DNA from: Marinovum algicola
GTDB taxonomy: Bacteria; Pseudomonadota; Alphaproteobacteria; Rhodobacterales; Rhodobacteraceae
Direction: 5' to 3'
Assembly (NCBI RefSeq): GCF_900109145.1
Contig: NZ_FNYY01000023.1
Coordinates: forward strand, 1 to 64,000
Length of the DNA: 64,000 bases
Part shown: piece by piece, positions 16,743 to 25,737 of the stretch
Numbering within the stretch: the stretch's first letter is position 1
Layout of the letters: each line of letters begins with the position of its first letter
Notes under the pieces: generated by a model
Told to the model about the DNA's origin: nothing
The model's input: the letters and a program-made list of their open reading frames with translations, nothing else
The model's database searches: none
Translations under genes and position numbers: made by a program

Positions 16743-18044
16743 TCAAACGTAACGGTTTACCAGGTTTTCGAGCCTTTCCTGCCGCCCCGAACGCGGAGTC
16801 GGGTTGAGGCCTTCGCCCTCGACACGGGCCGCGATCTCGTCCAGCCCTTCGGCGAGCATGGCCTGCACCTCGGCGCTGTCCCAGCCGGCGTAGCGGGCCT
16901 GCCGGGCTTCTTCCAGCTTGCCGTCTTCCAGCATCTTCGCCGCCGCCTTGAAGCCTGCGGCACAGGCGTCCATGCCGCCGACATGCGCGAGGATCAGATC
17001 CTCGGCATCTAGCGACTGACGCCGCAACTTGCTGTCGAAGTTGGTGCCGCCGGTGGTAAAGCCTCCGGCGCGCAGCACCTCGTAATAGGCCAGCGCCATT
17101 TCGGGCACGTTGTTCGGGAACTGGTCGGTGTCCCAGCCCGACTGGTAATCGTTGCGGTTCATGTCGATCGAGCCAAAGATCCCCAGCTCACGCGCCAGCG
17201 CCAACTCGTGCTCGAAGCTGTGACCGGCAAGGATCGCGTGGCCCTGCTCGATGTTGACCTTTACCTCCTTTTCGAGACCGAAGTCCTTGAGGAAGCCGTA
17301 GACCGTCGCGACATCGTAATCGTACTGGTGCTTGGTCGGCTCCTGCGGCTTGGGTTCGATCAGGATGGCGCCGTCAAAGCCAATCTTGCGGGCGTATTCG
17401 ACGGCCTGTGTCAGGAACCGCCCGGCCTGCTGACGCTCGCGCCCCATGTCGGTGTTGAGCAGCGTCTCATAGCCTTCGCGCCCACCCCAAAGCACGTAGT
17501 TCTCGCCGCCAAGCTGATGGGTAGCGTCGATGCAGGTTTTCACCGTCGCCGCGGCAAAGGCATAGACGTCCGGATCCGGGTTGGTCGCCGCGCCGGACAT
17601 GTAGCGCCGGTGCGAGAACAGGTTCGCGGTGCCCCAGAGAAGCTTTGTGCCGGTCGCCTCCATCTTGCCCTGGAAGTAATCGGTGATCTCGCGCAGGTTT
17701 CGGGTGTTCTCGGCAAAATCCGCGCCCTCGGGGCGAACGTCGACGTCGTGAAAGCAGAAATACGGTGCGCCGAGGATCTCGAACATCTCGAAGGCCACGT
17801 CGGCTTTGAGCTTGGCCTTTTCCATACCCTCGCCGAACCAAGGCCGCTCGAAGGTCTGCCCGCCGAAGGGATCGCCGCCCTCCCAGGCGAAGCTGTGCCA
17901 ATAGGCGACCGAGAAGCGCAGGTGCTCCTTCAGGGTCTTGCCCATCACCACCTCGTCGGGGGCGTAATGGCGAAAGGCGAAATCATTGTTGCTGTCGGGC
18001 CCTTCGTGGCGGACCTTTGGGATGCCCTTGAAGAAATCTGTCAT
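16743..18044 (-). CDS. xylA: Xylose isomerase
   Basis: Converts D-xylose to D-xylulose (and glucose to fructose) with two divalent metals. The protein has 433 residues, the usual class II size. Motifs: [12 protein letters not shown] near 50, FCFHDVD with the catalytic His-Asp pair near 100, [13 protein letters not shown] with metal-binding Glu near 232, and [13 protein letters not shown] near 335. ATG 18044 gives the conventional N terminus [17 protein letters not shown] 18062, which overlaps the ThuA-like stop as ATGA, would add six residues. It is the last gene of block B and is followed by a strong hairpin. Confidence 0.96.
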   Translation of the reverse strand: MTDFFKGIPKVRHEGPDSNNDFAFRHYAPDEVVMGKTLKEHLRFSVAYWHSFAWEGGDPFGGQTFERPWFGEGMEKAKLKADVAFEMFEILGAPYFCFHDVDVRPEGADFAENTRNLREITDYFQGKMEATGTKLLWGTANLFSHRRYMSGAATNPDPDVYAFAAATVKTCIDATHQLGGENYVLWGGREGYETLLNTDMGRERQQAGRFLTQAVEYARKIGFDGAILIEPKPQEPTKHQYDYDVATVYGFLKDFGLEKEVKVNIEQGHAILAGHSFEHELALARELGIFGSIDMNRNDYQSGWDTDQFPNNVPEMALAYYEVLRAGGFTTGGTNFDSKLRRQSLDAEDLILAHVGGMDACAAGFKAAAKMLEDGKLEEARQARYAGWDSAEVQAMLAEGLDEIAARVEGEGLNPTPRSGRQERLENLVNRYV

Positions 18045-18058
18045 GCTTGTCTCGTCTT

Positions 18059-18730
18059 TCATGTGCCTGTCTCTCGGCTGTCTGTCGTTCGGCTGGCCCA
18101 GACCAGCCCGCGGCGAAGGATTTCGCGCATTTGGGGATTGGTGAATTCGGAGGCCTGATGGCCCAGGGCCGAGTAGAAGACCCGGCCGCGCCCATGGCGG
18201 CGGGTCCAGACTACCGGCATCACGGTGCCGGCGATCCAGGGCGCATGGCTGCCGTCGAACGTGGTCGTCGCCAGCACCTCGTTGCCGGGATCGACATGCA
18301 AGAAATACTGTTCCGAGCGATACTCGAAATCGTCGATCCCCTCCATCAGCGGGTGCTGCGGCTGGGCGATCTCGACGCGGTAGTCGAGGATGTCGCCGGG
18401 ATGGGCCACCCATTGGCCGCCCGCCATGAACTGATAGGCCGGCGCATCGCGAAAGGTGTCGCCCATGCCGCCGTGAAAGCCCGCAAGCCCGGTGCCGGCC
18501 TCGATCGCCGTGCAAAGCCGCTCGAGCGGCACCTGGTCGATGCTCACCTGCGTGCACATCGGCACGATCAGGTCGAAGCGGGCCAGATCGGCCTCGCCCA
18601 AGACCGCGACGCCTGCCTCGGACCGGACGTCGAAGCCCTCGGCCTGCAACATCTCCTCGACGATGGCGGCGCAAGCTTCGGGCTCGTGCCCCTCCCAGCC
18701 GCCGTAAAATATCAGTGCCTTGGCGCTCAT
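18059..18730 (-). CDS. ThuA-like protein
   Basis: 223 residues of the ThuA family, which has a class-I glutamine-amidotransferase-like fold. Seen: [13 protein letters not shown] at the N terminus, [13 protein letters not shown] near 85, and [17 protein letters not shown] near 185. Its ATG (18730) overlaps the stop of the Gfo/Idh gene as ATGA. ThuA and ThuB act together on disaccharides in rhizobia, where a 3-keto derivative is made; a similar role here on an imported xyloside is an inference. Its biochemical reaction is not settled. Confidence 0.82.
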   Translation of the reverse strand: MSAKALIFYGGWEGHEPEACAAIVEEMLQAEGFDVRSEAGVAVLGEADLARFDLIVPMCTQVSIDQVPLERLCTAIEAGTGLAGFHGGMGDTFRDAPAYQFMAGGQWVAHPGDILDYRVEIAQPQHPLMEGIDDFEYRSEQYFLHVDPGNEVLATTTFDGSHAPWIAGTVMPVVWTRRHGRGRVFYSALGHQASEFTNPQMREILRRGLVWASRTTDSRETGT

Positions 18731-19842
18731 GCCGCCTCCTCCTGCAATGCGATTTCGCCGGTGCCGAGACCGGCTGCCAGCGGCGCGGGCCGCGCACAGC
18801 GCGTCGTGATCTCGATCGCCCTGCCCTCTTGGGCCGCAAGGTGCATGGCCTCCATCACCTCGAGAGCGTGCAGCGCCAGATCGCCGCTGGCGCAATGCGG
18901 GCGCCCCGAGCCGATGGCCTCTGCCATCTGTGCCAGACCGAGCCCGCGGAAATTGCCGTCGCCATGGCCATGGTGCATCGGTTGATCCCGCCATTCGCCG
19001 GTCTCGAACAGTTCGACCGTACCGTCGAAGCGATTGGGATCGGGGATCGTCATCGATCCCTCGGTCCCGTAAAGCTCGAGCGGCCCGTGCCGGTGCGCGC
19101 GGACATCAAAGCTCGTGGCGATCTGCACCAGCGCGCCCTGGGCGAACTCCAATACCCCCGCGAGGTGTGTATCGACCTCGACCGGCACTTGCGCACCCGC
19201 CCGCGGGCCGGTGGCAATCTCGCGGCTGTCGCGCGCGCGGCCGCCTAAGGCGGTCACACGCGCAATCGGGCCAAGCAGGTTCAGCATGGCGGTGATGTAA
19301 TAGGGGCCCATGTCCATCATCGGCCCGCCGCCGGGCTGGCTGTAGTAGAAATCCGGGTTCGGATGCCAGGCCTCGTGGCCGGGCAGCATCAGGGTCGCGG
19401 TGCCCGCGACGGCGCGCCCAATGCGCCCCGCATCGATCAGCGCCCGCGCGGTCTGATGCGCGCCACCAAGGAAGGTGTCGGGGGCGCAACCCAACCGCAG
19501 ACCCGCCGCACCCGCCGCCGCGTTGAGCGCGCGCGCCTCCTCGAAGCTCCCCGCGAGAGGCTTTTCCGAATAGACGTGCTTGCCCGCCTCCAGCGCCCGG
19601 TGACCGATCTCGGCATGGGCGGCGGGGATGGTGAGATTGAGCACGATATCGATGTCGTCGCGCGCCAAGAGCGCCTCGACCGTCATCGCCTCGCTGCCGT
19701 ATTCATCCGCCTTGGCCTGCGCCGCCTCGGCACGCAGATCCGCGACGGCGCGGATCTCGAACTGCGGAAACACCGCCGCGTTCTTCAGGTAAATGTCGCT
19801 GATGACGCCGCAGCCGACGACGCCCACTCCCAAAGCGCTCAT
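18727..19842 (-). CDS. Gfo/Idh/MocA-family oxidoreductase (ThuB-like)
   Basis: 371 residues. The N-terminal Rossmann domain starts [16 protein letters not shown], and the family motif is [11 protein letters not shown] near 95 with the active-site lysine. The C-terminal half has the alpha/beta sheet domain with [15 protein letters not shown] near 177, where the Asp and Tyr replace the usual Asp-x3-His active-site layout. NAD(P)-dependent oxidation or reduction of a sugar or glycoside is expected. It overlaps the ATPase gene by 4 nt upstream and the ThuA-like gene by 4 nt downstream. It could be the missing pentose dehydrogenase of the oxidative route, since some xylose dehydrogenases belong to this family, but the ThuA pairing favours a keto-sugar role. 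Confidence 0.85.
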   Translation of the reverse strand: MSALGVGVVGCGVISDIYLKNAAVFPQFEIRAVADLRAEAAQAKADEYGSEAMTVEALLARDDIDIVLNLTIPAAHAEIGHRALEAGKHVYSEKPLAGSFEEARALNAAAGAAGLRLGCAPDTFLGGAHQTARALIDAGRIGRAVAGTATLMLPGHEAWHPNPDFYYSQPGGGPMMDMGPYYITAMLNLLGPIARVTALGGRARDSREIATGPRAGAQVPVEVDTHLAGVLEFAQGALVQIATSFDVRAHRHGPLELYGTEGSMTIPDPNRFDGTVELFETGEWRDQPMHHGHGDGNFRGLGLAQMAEAIGSGRPHCASGDLALHALEVMEAMHLAAQEGRAIEITTRCARPAPLAAGLGTGEIALQEEAA

Positions 19843-20846
19843 GCCGAGTGCTCCATGCGGCGGCCATCATGCCCGAAGAGATGCAGGTTCGCCGCCTCCG
19901 GGCTCAGCGCCAGCCGCTCGCCCGCCTTGAGGCGTATATGCCCCGGCAACCGCACCGTGATTTCGCCCAGACCTTCGGCATCCATATAGGCGATGGTGTC
20001 GGCCCCGAGGGTCTCCACGACCTTGGCCACGGCGCGCCATTGTCCCTCGCTCTCGATATGCAAGTGCTCGGGCCGGATGCCGGCGATCTTCACGTCGTCG
20101 CGCGCGATGGCACGCCCCGGCAGCAGGTTCATCTTGGGCGAGCCGATGAAGCTCGCCACGAACTCGGACGCCGGGCGGTCGTATAGCTCCATCGGCGCGC
20201 CGACCTGCTCGATGTGACCGTCCTTCATCACCACGATCTGATCGGCAAGTGTCATCGCCTCGACCTGATCGTGGGTGACATAGATCATCGTCGCCCCGAT
20301 CGACTGGTGCAGCTGCGCCAGCTCGACACGCATCTGCGTCCGCAGTGCCGCATCGAGGTTGGACAACGGTTCGTCGAACAGGAACACCTCCGGGTGGCGC
20401 ACGATCGACCGGCCGATCGCCACGCGCTGACGCTGCCCGCCCGAGAGCTGGCCCGGCTTGCGGTCGAGATAGGCTTCGAGCGACAGAATGCGCGCGGCCT
20501 CGCTGACGCGGGCGGCCCGTTCGGCCGCGGGCACCTTGGCAAGGCGCAGGCCGAAGTCGATGTTCTGCGCCACCGTCATGTGCGGATAGAGCGCGTAGGA
20601 CTGGAACACCATCGAGATGCCGCGATCCGAAGGCTCGGCATCGGTCACATCGGTGCCCCCGATGCGGATCCCGCCCGCGGTGGGGCTCTCCAGCCCGGCA
20701 ATCATCCGCAGAAGCGTGGACTTGCCGCAGCCCGAAGGGCCGACCAAGACCGTGAAAGAGCCGTCGGGCACGCTGAGATTGAGATCGGGGATCACCGTCA
20801 CCGCGCCGAACGTCTTGGTGATGCCCGTCAGTTGAACGTCAGCCAT
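19839..20846 (-). CDS. CUT1 ABC transporter ATP-binding protein (MalK/UgpC-like, block B)
   Basis: 335 residues. Walker A is GPSGCGKST, the Q-loop is MVFQSYALYPHMTVAQN, the signature is LSGGQRQRVAIGRS, Walker B is VFLFDEPLSNLD, and the H-loop is VTHDQVEAMT. A short C-terminal regulatory domain (IAGIRPEHLHIES) follows. It energises the block B importer and is closely similar to the block A ATPase, so the two systems are paralogous. It lies between the GH43 gene and the Gfo/Idh gene, overlapping the latter by 4 nt. Confidence 0.93.
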   Translation of the reverse strand: MADVQLTGITKTFGAVTVIPDLNLSVPDGSFTVLVGPSGCGKSTLLRMIAGLESPTAGGIRIGGTDVTDAEPSDRGISMVFQSYALYPHMTVAQNIDFGLRLAKVPAAERAARVSEAARILSLEAYLDRKPGQLSGGQRQRVAIGRSIVRHPEVFLFDEPLSNLDAALRTQMRVELAQLHQSIGATMIYVTHDQVEAMTLADQIVVMKDGHIEQVGAPMELYDRPASEFVASFIGSPKMNLLPGRAIARDDVKIAGIRPEHLHIESEGQWRAVAKVVETLGADTIAYMDAEGLGEITVRLPGHIRLKAGERLALSPEAANLHLFGHDGRRMEHSA

Positions 20847-20873
20847 CAGAGGCCCTCCTTGTCAGGCCCGCCA

Positions 20874-22520
20874 TCAGCGGGGCTCGTATTGAAAATGCAG
20901 GAAGTCGGCGTGAAGGCCGCGCCCCGAGGTGTCATGCGCCGCCATACCGATAAAGGCGCCGGTGAAATTGTTGCCCGGCCCGTTGCCCGCCTCGTCCGAG
21001 ATCGCGGATTGATCCAACGCGAGGCCGAGATCGGTCCAATCGCCGCCTTCGATGGCGAAGCGAAAGCGCAGGGTCATACCGTCGACATCGCAGCCGAGCC
21101 GGACCCGGCCCGTCGCAGGCAGATCGATCGGGGCGGCAAGCGGCTGTTCCATGCGCATCATCGGCCAGTCGGCAGGACAGCTCATCACCGTGAGCTGGCG
21201 CTGCCCGGCATCGCCCGCCGTCACCGCCAGATAGTGGAACTTGAAACCGTTGTACCATGCGACCAGCCCGGCGAACTGCTGGCAGGTCTCGGGGGCATAG
21301 TCGATTTCGGTCTCGGCGGCATAGGCGACGTCGGTCTGGCGCCGCGCCACCAGCGCATGTTCGAACAACGATCCCGGTGCTTCGCGGCCAAAGAGCCGCA
21401 GCGCGCCGGGGCGAGCGTCGAGCGAGAACAGCCGCGCGCTGTCGGGCGTGCGCAGCCATTGGAACGCGGGCGGCAGCGCGCCCGGCGCGAAGTCAGTGCG
21501 GCCTGTCTGTGGCGCAAACCGGTGCTCGGGCAGATCCGGCGCGGGGGCAGTCGGCGCCGGCACACAGCCACCATGGGCCAGGCGCGGAAACTCCCCGGCC
21601 TTCCAGATCAGTTTCTGGATCGCGGTTTCGCGGCCCAGGGGCGAGCGGCGCGCATCCTCCTCGTGGATGCCCACGACCCGGCCCGGCGCATCCCCGCGCG
21701 TCGCGTCGAGCGGGCGCGAACACAGGTGGACGAGGTAATGTTCCCCGGCCTGCGTTTCGACGATATCGGCATGGCCGGCGCGCTGAAGATAGGCTTCCGG
21801 CGCGTCCTTGGACGTCAGAAGGTGCTTTTGCGGATCGGTCTCATACGGGCCGAAGAGATCGCGGGAGCGGGCCATGGTCACCGCATGCTCGTAGCCGGTG
21901 CCGCCCTCGGCGGTCAGCAACCAGTAATAGCCGTCGCGGCGGTAGAGATGCGGACCTTCGGTGAGCTTGTGGTCGGAGCCGCGGTAGATGTTGCGCACCT
22001 CGCCCACGAGCCGCTTCTCGGCGACCGAATACTCCTGGCACAGGATGCCGCCGAACCTGTCGCCGCCCTGCTGGCGGTGGTCCCAGACCATGTTGACCAG
22101 CCACTTGCGGCCGTCCTCGTCGTGAAACAGCGACGGGTCGAAGCCCGAAGAGTTGAGGTACACCGGGTCTGACCAAGGCCCCTCGATTGCAGGTGCGGTC
22201 ACAACGTAGTTGTGGCTGTCCTTCCACGCGCCGTCGCGGCGTTTCACGTCGGTGTAGACGAGCCAGAACAGCCCGTCGGCATAGGTCAGGCAGGGCGCCC
22301 AGATGCCGCCCGAATCCGGGTCGCCGCGCATGTCGAGCTGTGCCGCACGGGTTAGCGGCCGGGTGACGAGCCGCCAGTTCGCGAGATCGCGGGAATGGTG
22401 GATCTGCACGCCAGGGTACCATTCAAAGGTCGAGGTGGCGATGTAGTAGTCCTCGCCCACCCGCAGGACAGAAGGGTCTGGGTTGAAGCCGGGCAGAATC
22501 GGGTTGCGGATTTCAGTCAT
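20874..22520 (-). CDS. GH43 beta-xylosidase
   Basis: 548 residues, no signal peptide, so it hydrolyses imported xylo-oligosaccharides in the cytoplasm. The N-terminal five-bladed propeller shows the three GH43 carboxylates: Asp15 (base, NPDPS), Asp128 (GFDPSLF) and Glu188 (acid, LTEGPHL). The C-terminal beta-sandwich (from about 345; QTDVAYAAETEIDY) is the DUF1349-like domain of GH43 subfamily 11 xylosidases (XynB). ATG 22520 lies 4 nt after the permease stop. Activity on arabinofuranosides is also possible in this family. The released xylose goes to XylA/XylB in the same operon. Confidence 0.93.
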   Translation of the reverse strand: MTEIRNPILPGFNPDPSVLRVGEDYYIATSTFEWYPGVQIHHSRDLANWRLVTRPLTRAAQLDMRGDPDSGGIWAPCLTYADGLFWLVYTDVKRRDGAWKDSHNYVVTAPAIEGPWSDPVYLNSSGFDPSLFHDEDGRKWLVNMVWDHRQQGGDRFGGILCQEYSVAEKRLVGEVRNIYRGSDHKLTEGPHLYRRDGYYWLLTAEGGTGYEHAVTMARSRDLFGPYETDPQKHLLTSKDAPEAYLQRAGHADIVETQAGEHYLVHLCSRPLDATRGDAPGRVVGIHEEDARRSPLGRETAIQKLIWKAGEFPRLAHGGCVPAPTAPAPDLPEHRFAPQTGRTDFAPGALPPAFQWLRTPDSARLFSLDARPGALRLFGREAPGSLFEHALVARRQTDVAYAAETEIDYAPETCQQFAGLVAWYNGFKFHYLAVTAGDAGQRQLTVMSCPADWPMMRMEQPLAAPIDLPATGRVRLGCDVDGMTLRFRFAIEGGDWTDLGLALDQSAISDEAGNGPGNNFTGAFIGMAAHDTSGRGLHADFLHFQYEPR

Positions 22521-22524
22521 AGTC

Positions 22525-23355
22525 TCATCCCTTGACGGCACCGCCGGTAAGGCCGGCGACGATGTATTTCTGGGCGGCGAGGAAAAAGACGATCGCGGGC
22601 AGGATCGTCAGCGTCACGAAGGCCAATGTGCGGTTCCATTCGGTGACGTATTCGCCACGGAACTGCATCATGCCCAAGGGCCAGGTGAAGGCCTCGCGCG
22701 AGTTCAGCACCACCAGCGGCAGCAGGAAGTTGTTCCAGCTCTGCACGAAAACGAAGACGCCCACGGTCGCGAGGATCGGAGTCGAGAGCGGCAGGGTGAT
22801 CCGAAAGAAAAAGCGCACGTAACCGCAACCGTCGATCCGCGCCGCCTCGAACAGCTCCTTGGGCAATTGTTCGAAGAACGTCCGGAACAACAGGATCGCC
22901 AGAGAGAGACCAAAGGCCGTCTGCGGCAGGATCACCGCCCAGTAGGTGTCGAGCAGGCCGATATCGCGCACCTTGATGAACAAGGGCAGGATCGCTGTCG
23001 CAAAGGGAAACATCAGCCCCAGTAGCATGTAGGAAAACAGCATGCGCGAGCCGAAAAAGCGGATCTGCGCGAAGACATAGGCCGCCGCCGCTCCGACCAG
23101 CAGCGTCAGTGCCACGGTGCCGGTCGAGATCAGCAGCGAATTGCCGAGGTAGCGCCAGAACGCGGGGTCAGCGAGGATCGCACCGTAAAAGCTGACGTCC
23201 CAGTCCTGTGGCAGTGCGAAGGCATTCATGCGGATCTCGGCGTTGCTCTTGAAGCCGCCCAGTGCGGTGGCCAGCATCGGTGCCAGCACGAAGCTCGCCA
23301 CCACGCACAGAACCGCGACGCGCGCGAAGTTGCGCCAGAAATGCGACCGGCTCAT
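22525..23355 (-). CDS. CUT1 ABC transporter permease (MalG-like, block B)
   Basis: 276 residues, six predicted spans. The first is at about 12-32 (VAVLCVVASFVLAPMLATAL); the EAA loop FEAARIDGCGYVRFFFRITLP lies near residue 185; the end KYIVAGLTGGAVKG is typical of MalG. Its start overlaps the MalF-like stop by 4 nt, so the two channel subunits are translationally coupled. Confidence 0.93.
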   Translation of the reverse strand: MSRSHFWRNFARVAVLCVVASFVLAPMLATALGGFKSNAEIRMNAFALPQDWDVSFYGAILADPAFWRYLGNSLLISTGTVALTLLVGAAAAYVFAQIRFFGSRMLFSYMLLGLMFPFATAILPLFIKVRDIGLLDTYWAVILPQTAFGLSLAILLFRTFFEQLPKELFEAARIDGCGYVRFFFRITLPLSTPILATVGVFVFVQSWNNFLLPLVVLNSREAFTWPLGMMQFRGEYVTEWNRTLAFVTLTILPAIVFFLAAQKYIVAGLTGGAVKG

Positions 23356-24284
23356 GCCCGTGATCCTTTCATGAAGATGCGCTGGTAGAAGACCGCCACG
23401 AGGATCGCGGCAAAGAAGAGCAGCACGCCCACGGCGCTGCCAAAGCCGATCTTCAGTCGCGTCAGGCCGAAGCTGTAGAGATAGGTGACGATGGTGTGGG
23501 TCTGGTTCGACGGACCGCCGTTGGTCAGCGGAATGATCACGTCAAAGACCTGCAACGCCCCGATGATCGCAAAAAAGGCGCTGACGATGATGGCCGGACG
23601 GATCTGCGGGATCTGCACGTAGCGCACGATCTGCGACCGCTTCGCGCCTTCGATCTTGGCCGCTTCGATCAGGTCCTCGGGCACACCTTGCAGGGCCGCG
23701 ATATAGATCATCATGTGAAAGCCGAAGTATTTCCAGACGATCACCGTCATCACCGCGACAAAGGCCCAGTCGCGGTCGGCAAGAATGAAGAAGCTTTCTT
23801 GGCCAAAGGAACGCGCGATTGCAGCTGTGACGCCATAATTGCCGTCGAAGACGAAGCTCCAGATCAGGCCCGCGGCCACCTCGGCCAGGATGTAGGGCAC
23901 AAAGAAGATGAGCCGGAACACCGCGTTGGTCGGCGTCTTGCGATAGATCAGCAGGGCGAGAAACAGCGCCAGCGGCATCTGGATGAAGAGCGAGATCGCG
24001 ACGATCTTTGTGGTATTGCCGATCGCGGTGTGGAACACGCTGTGGCCCGCGATCTGCTCGAAGTTGCGCAGCCCCACATAGTCCTGCGGCGTGCCATAGC
24101 CGTTCCAGTCGAAGAAGGCATAGTAGCCCGACTCGGTGAGCGGCAGGATCACGAACAGGCTGAACAGGATCAGCGCCGGCGGCAGAAGGATCGCGATGGC
24201 GGCGAAGCGGCTGGAACCGGCGCCGCGCCAGATGCGGCGCGCGGGGCGCGGCGACGCTGGCGAGCGAGCATCGAGCATTTGCAT
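23352..24284 (-). CDS. CUT1 ABC transporter permease (MalF-like, block B)
   Basis: 310 residues. A basic, proline-rich N-terminal tail of ~25 residues is followed by six predicted spans, starting AIAILLPPALILFSLFVILP. The EAA loop is IEAAKIEGAKRSQIVRYVQIP near 220. It forms the channel with the downstream MalG-like subunit. An 8-bp hairpin lies between it and the binding-protein gene. Confidence 0.92.
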   Translation of the reverse strand: MQMLDARSPASPRPARRIWRGAGSSRFAAIAILLPPALILFSLFVILPLTESGYYAFFDWNGYGTPQDYVGLRNFEQIAGHSVFHTAIGNTTKIVAISLFIQMPLALFLALLIYRKTPTNAVFRLIFFVPYILAEVAAGLIWSFVFDGNYGVTAAIARSFGQESFFILADRDWAFVAVMTVIVWKYFGFHMMIYIAALQGVPEDLIEAAKIEGAKRSQIVRYVQIPQIRPAIIVSAFFAIIGALQVFDVIIPLTNGGPSNQTHTIVTYLYSFGLTRLKIGFGSAVGVLLFFAAILVAVFYQRIFMKGSRA

Positions 24285-24313
24285 GGAATGCGTCTCCGTA
24301 TCGGTAAGAAGGT

Positions 24314-24350
24314 GGCGCGCGCTCCGGGGAGCACCATGGGAACGCGCGCC
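24314..24350 (-). terminator. GC hairpin between binding-protein and permease genes (block B)
   Basis: GGCGCGCG (24314-24321) pairs with CGCGCGCC (24343-24350) across a 21-nt loop that can pair further (CTCC/GGAG). No U-run; a partial terminator or 3' stabiliser of the binding-protein message. Confidence 0.45.
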
Positions 24351-24363
24351 GGAGGGGGAACCC

Positions 24364-25620
24364 TCAGCGGAACTCCCAGGCCTCCTGGACCTGCGCCGCC
24401 GCGTCCTCGGGCGTGATGGCGCCCTGCGCCAGATCGGCCGAGATGTCGTTCACCGTGGCACCCACCGAAGCGCCAAGGAACTGGTCGAGGAAGATCTGGT
24501 GATAGCTCGAGGCGGCGATGTCCTGCGCAACCTGCTGGAAGAACGGATTTTCCAGTGCCTGCTCGGCACCCTTCACGATCGGGATGAAGATACCTTCACG
24601 CGCGACCTCTTCCTGGTGGTCGCGGTTGAGCAGGAACGTCAGGAAGTCGACCGTCCCGGGCGCTGCGTCCGAGGTCACGGCCCAGCCGTTCATGCCGCCC
24701 AGGGTGACGTTGTCGCCGTCCTCGGACACCGGGTCGGCGACCGCAGGAAAGGAGATGATCGCCAGTTGCTCGTCGGGAAGGCCCTCGCCGCTCTGCGACC
24801 GGCCGCGCATTGGCAGGTAATCCCAGTCCCCCATCAGGTGCAGCGCGCCCTTGCCGTCGGCAAACATGCCGCTGGCGGTTTCATAGGTGGTGCCCATGAA
24901 CCCCGGCTGAAAGGGCTCGAGGTCGGTCAGCTTCTGGAAATCGGCCCCGGCGGCGATGAAGGGTTCGGCTTCGAAACCGCCATCCGCGCCCTCCATGGCC
25001 GCAGTCACGACATCGGCGCCCCCCTCGCGCAAGGCCAGGTAGCTCCAGTAAAAGTGCAAAGGCCACTTGTCCTGACCGCCGACTACAATCGGGGTGACCC
25101 CGGCGTCCTTCATGGTCTGCACCGCGGCCAGCAGGTCATCCCAGGTCTTGATCGCAGTGTGGTCGACGCCCGCCTGCTCGGTCAGCGCGGTGTTGACCCA
25201 GAACACCACCTCGGTGGCATAGAGCGGCAGGCCGTGCAACGCGCCATCCACCGAATAGGCGGTCAGCGCGGCCTCGGGGAAGGTGGCCCGCACCTCTTCG
25301 GTGATCTCGCCGGAGATATCTTTTAGAAAGCCGGCCTCGGCCTGCTCGACAAGCGTCTGGCCGCCCCAGCTATAAAAGATGTCGGGCCGGGCATTGGATT
25401 GCAGCAACGTCGGCAGCTTGGATTTGTAGGCCTCATTGGCGATGTATTCGAACACCACGTCAACACCGGGGTTTTGCGCCTCATAGGCCGCCTCTGCGCG
25501 CTCATAAAAGGCCTGCTCGGGATCGCTCGGCTGAACCCGCAGCACGCGGATCTCCTCCTGCGCCAGAGCCGTACCGCTCCAAGCTGCGATTGCCACCAGG
25601 GCAGTTGACATCACTTTCAT
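24364..25620 (-). CDS. CUT1 ABC transporter extracellular solute-binding protein (block B)
   Basis: 418 residues with a Sec signal peptide (MKVMSTALVAIAAWSGTALA, cut before QEEIRVLRV). The start is ATG 25620 after GGGAGGA. The family 1 binding-protein core includes DIFYSWGGQTLVEQA, PLYATEVVFWVNTAL and HLMGDWDYLPM. The ligand is unknown; the GH43 xylosidase and XylA/XylB of the same operon suggest xylo-oligosaccharides. The palindrome at 25680 lies 60 nt upstream of the start. Confidence 0.92.
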   Translation of the reverse strand: MKVMSTALVAIAAWSGTALAQEEIRVLRVQPSDPEQAFYERAEAAYEAQNPGVDVVFEYIANEAYKSKLPTLLQSNARPDIFYSWGGQTLVEQAEAGFLKDISGEITEEVRATFPEAALTAYSVDGALHGLPLYATEVVFWVNTALTEQAGVDHTAIKTWDDLLAAVQTMKDAGVTPIVVGGQDKWPLHFYWSYLALREGGADVVTAAMEGADGGFEAEPFIAAGADFQKLTDLEPFQPGFMGTTYETASGMFADGKGALHLMGDWDYLPMRGRSQSGEGLPDEQLAIISFPAVADPVSEDGDNVTLGGMNGWAVTSDAAPGTVDFLTFLLNRDHQEEVAREGIFIPIVKGAEQALENPFFQQVAQDIAASSYHQIFLDQFLGASVGATVNDISADLAQGAITPEDAAAQVQEAWEFR

Positions 25621-25679
25621 CGATAATCCTCCCGGAATTTTGCCGATCTCGGGATCCTCCTGACCCCGATTCTGCTGTG

Positions 25680-25699
25680 TTTGACTAACGTACGTCAAA
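25680..25699. promoter_or_regulatory. LacI-type operator upstream of block B importer
   Basis: TTTGACTAACGTACGTCAAA has perfect arms TTTGAC/GTCAAA and an ACGT centre with the CG typical of LacI-family sites. It lies between the regulator gene and the binding-protein gene. A second, imperfect copy stands before xylB at 28403. Confidence 0.7.
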
Positions 25700-25737
25700 A
25701 AAATGACGTGTGCAACGCTTTCGCTGCCAAACACGCG

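Noticed and set aside
16743-18839. Long minus-strand frame giving xylose isomerase a 260-residue N-terminal extension
   Set aside because: It overlaps the ThuA-like gene in another frame; the isomerase family starts at TDFFKGI after ATG 18044.
20214-22172. 652-codon plus-strand open frame opposite the GH43 and ATPase genes
   Set aside because: High-GC antisense shadow: Arg/His/Gly-rich translation without motifs, covering two well-defined genes on the other strand.
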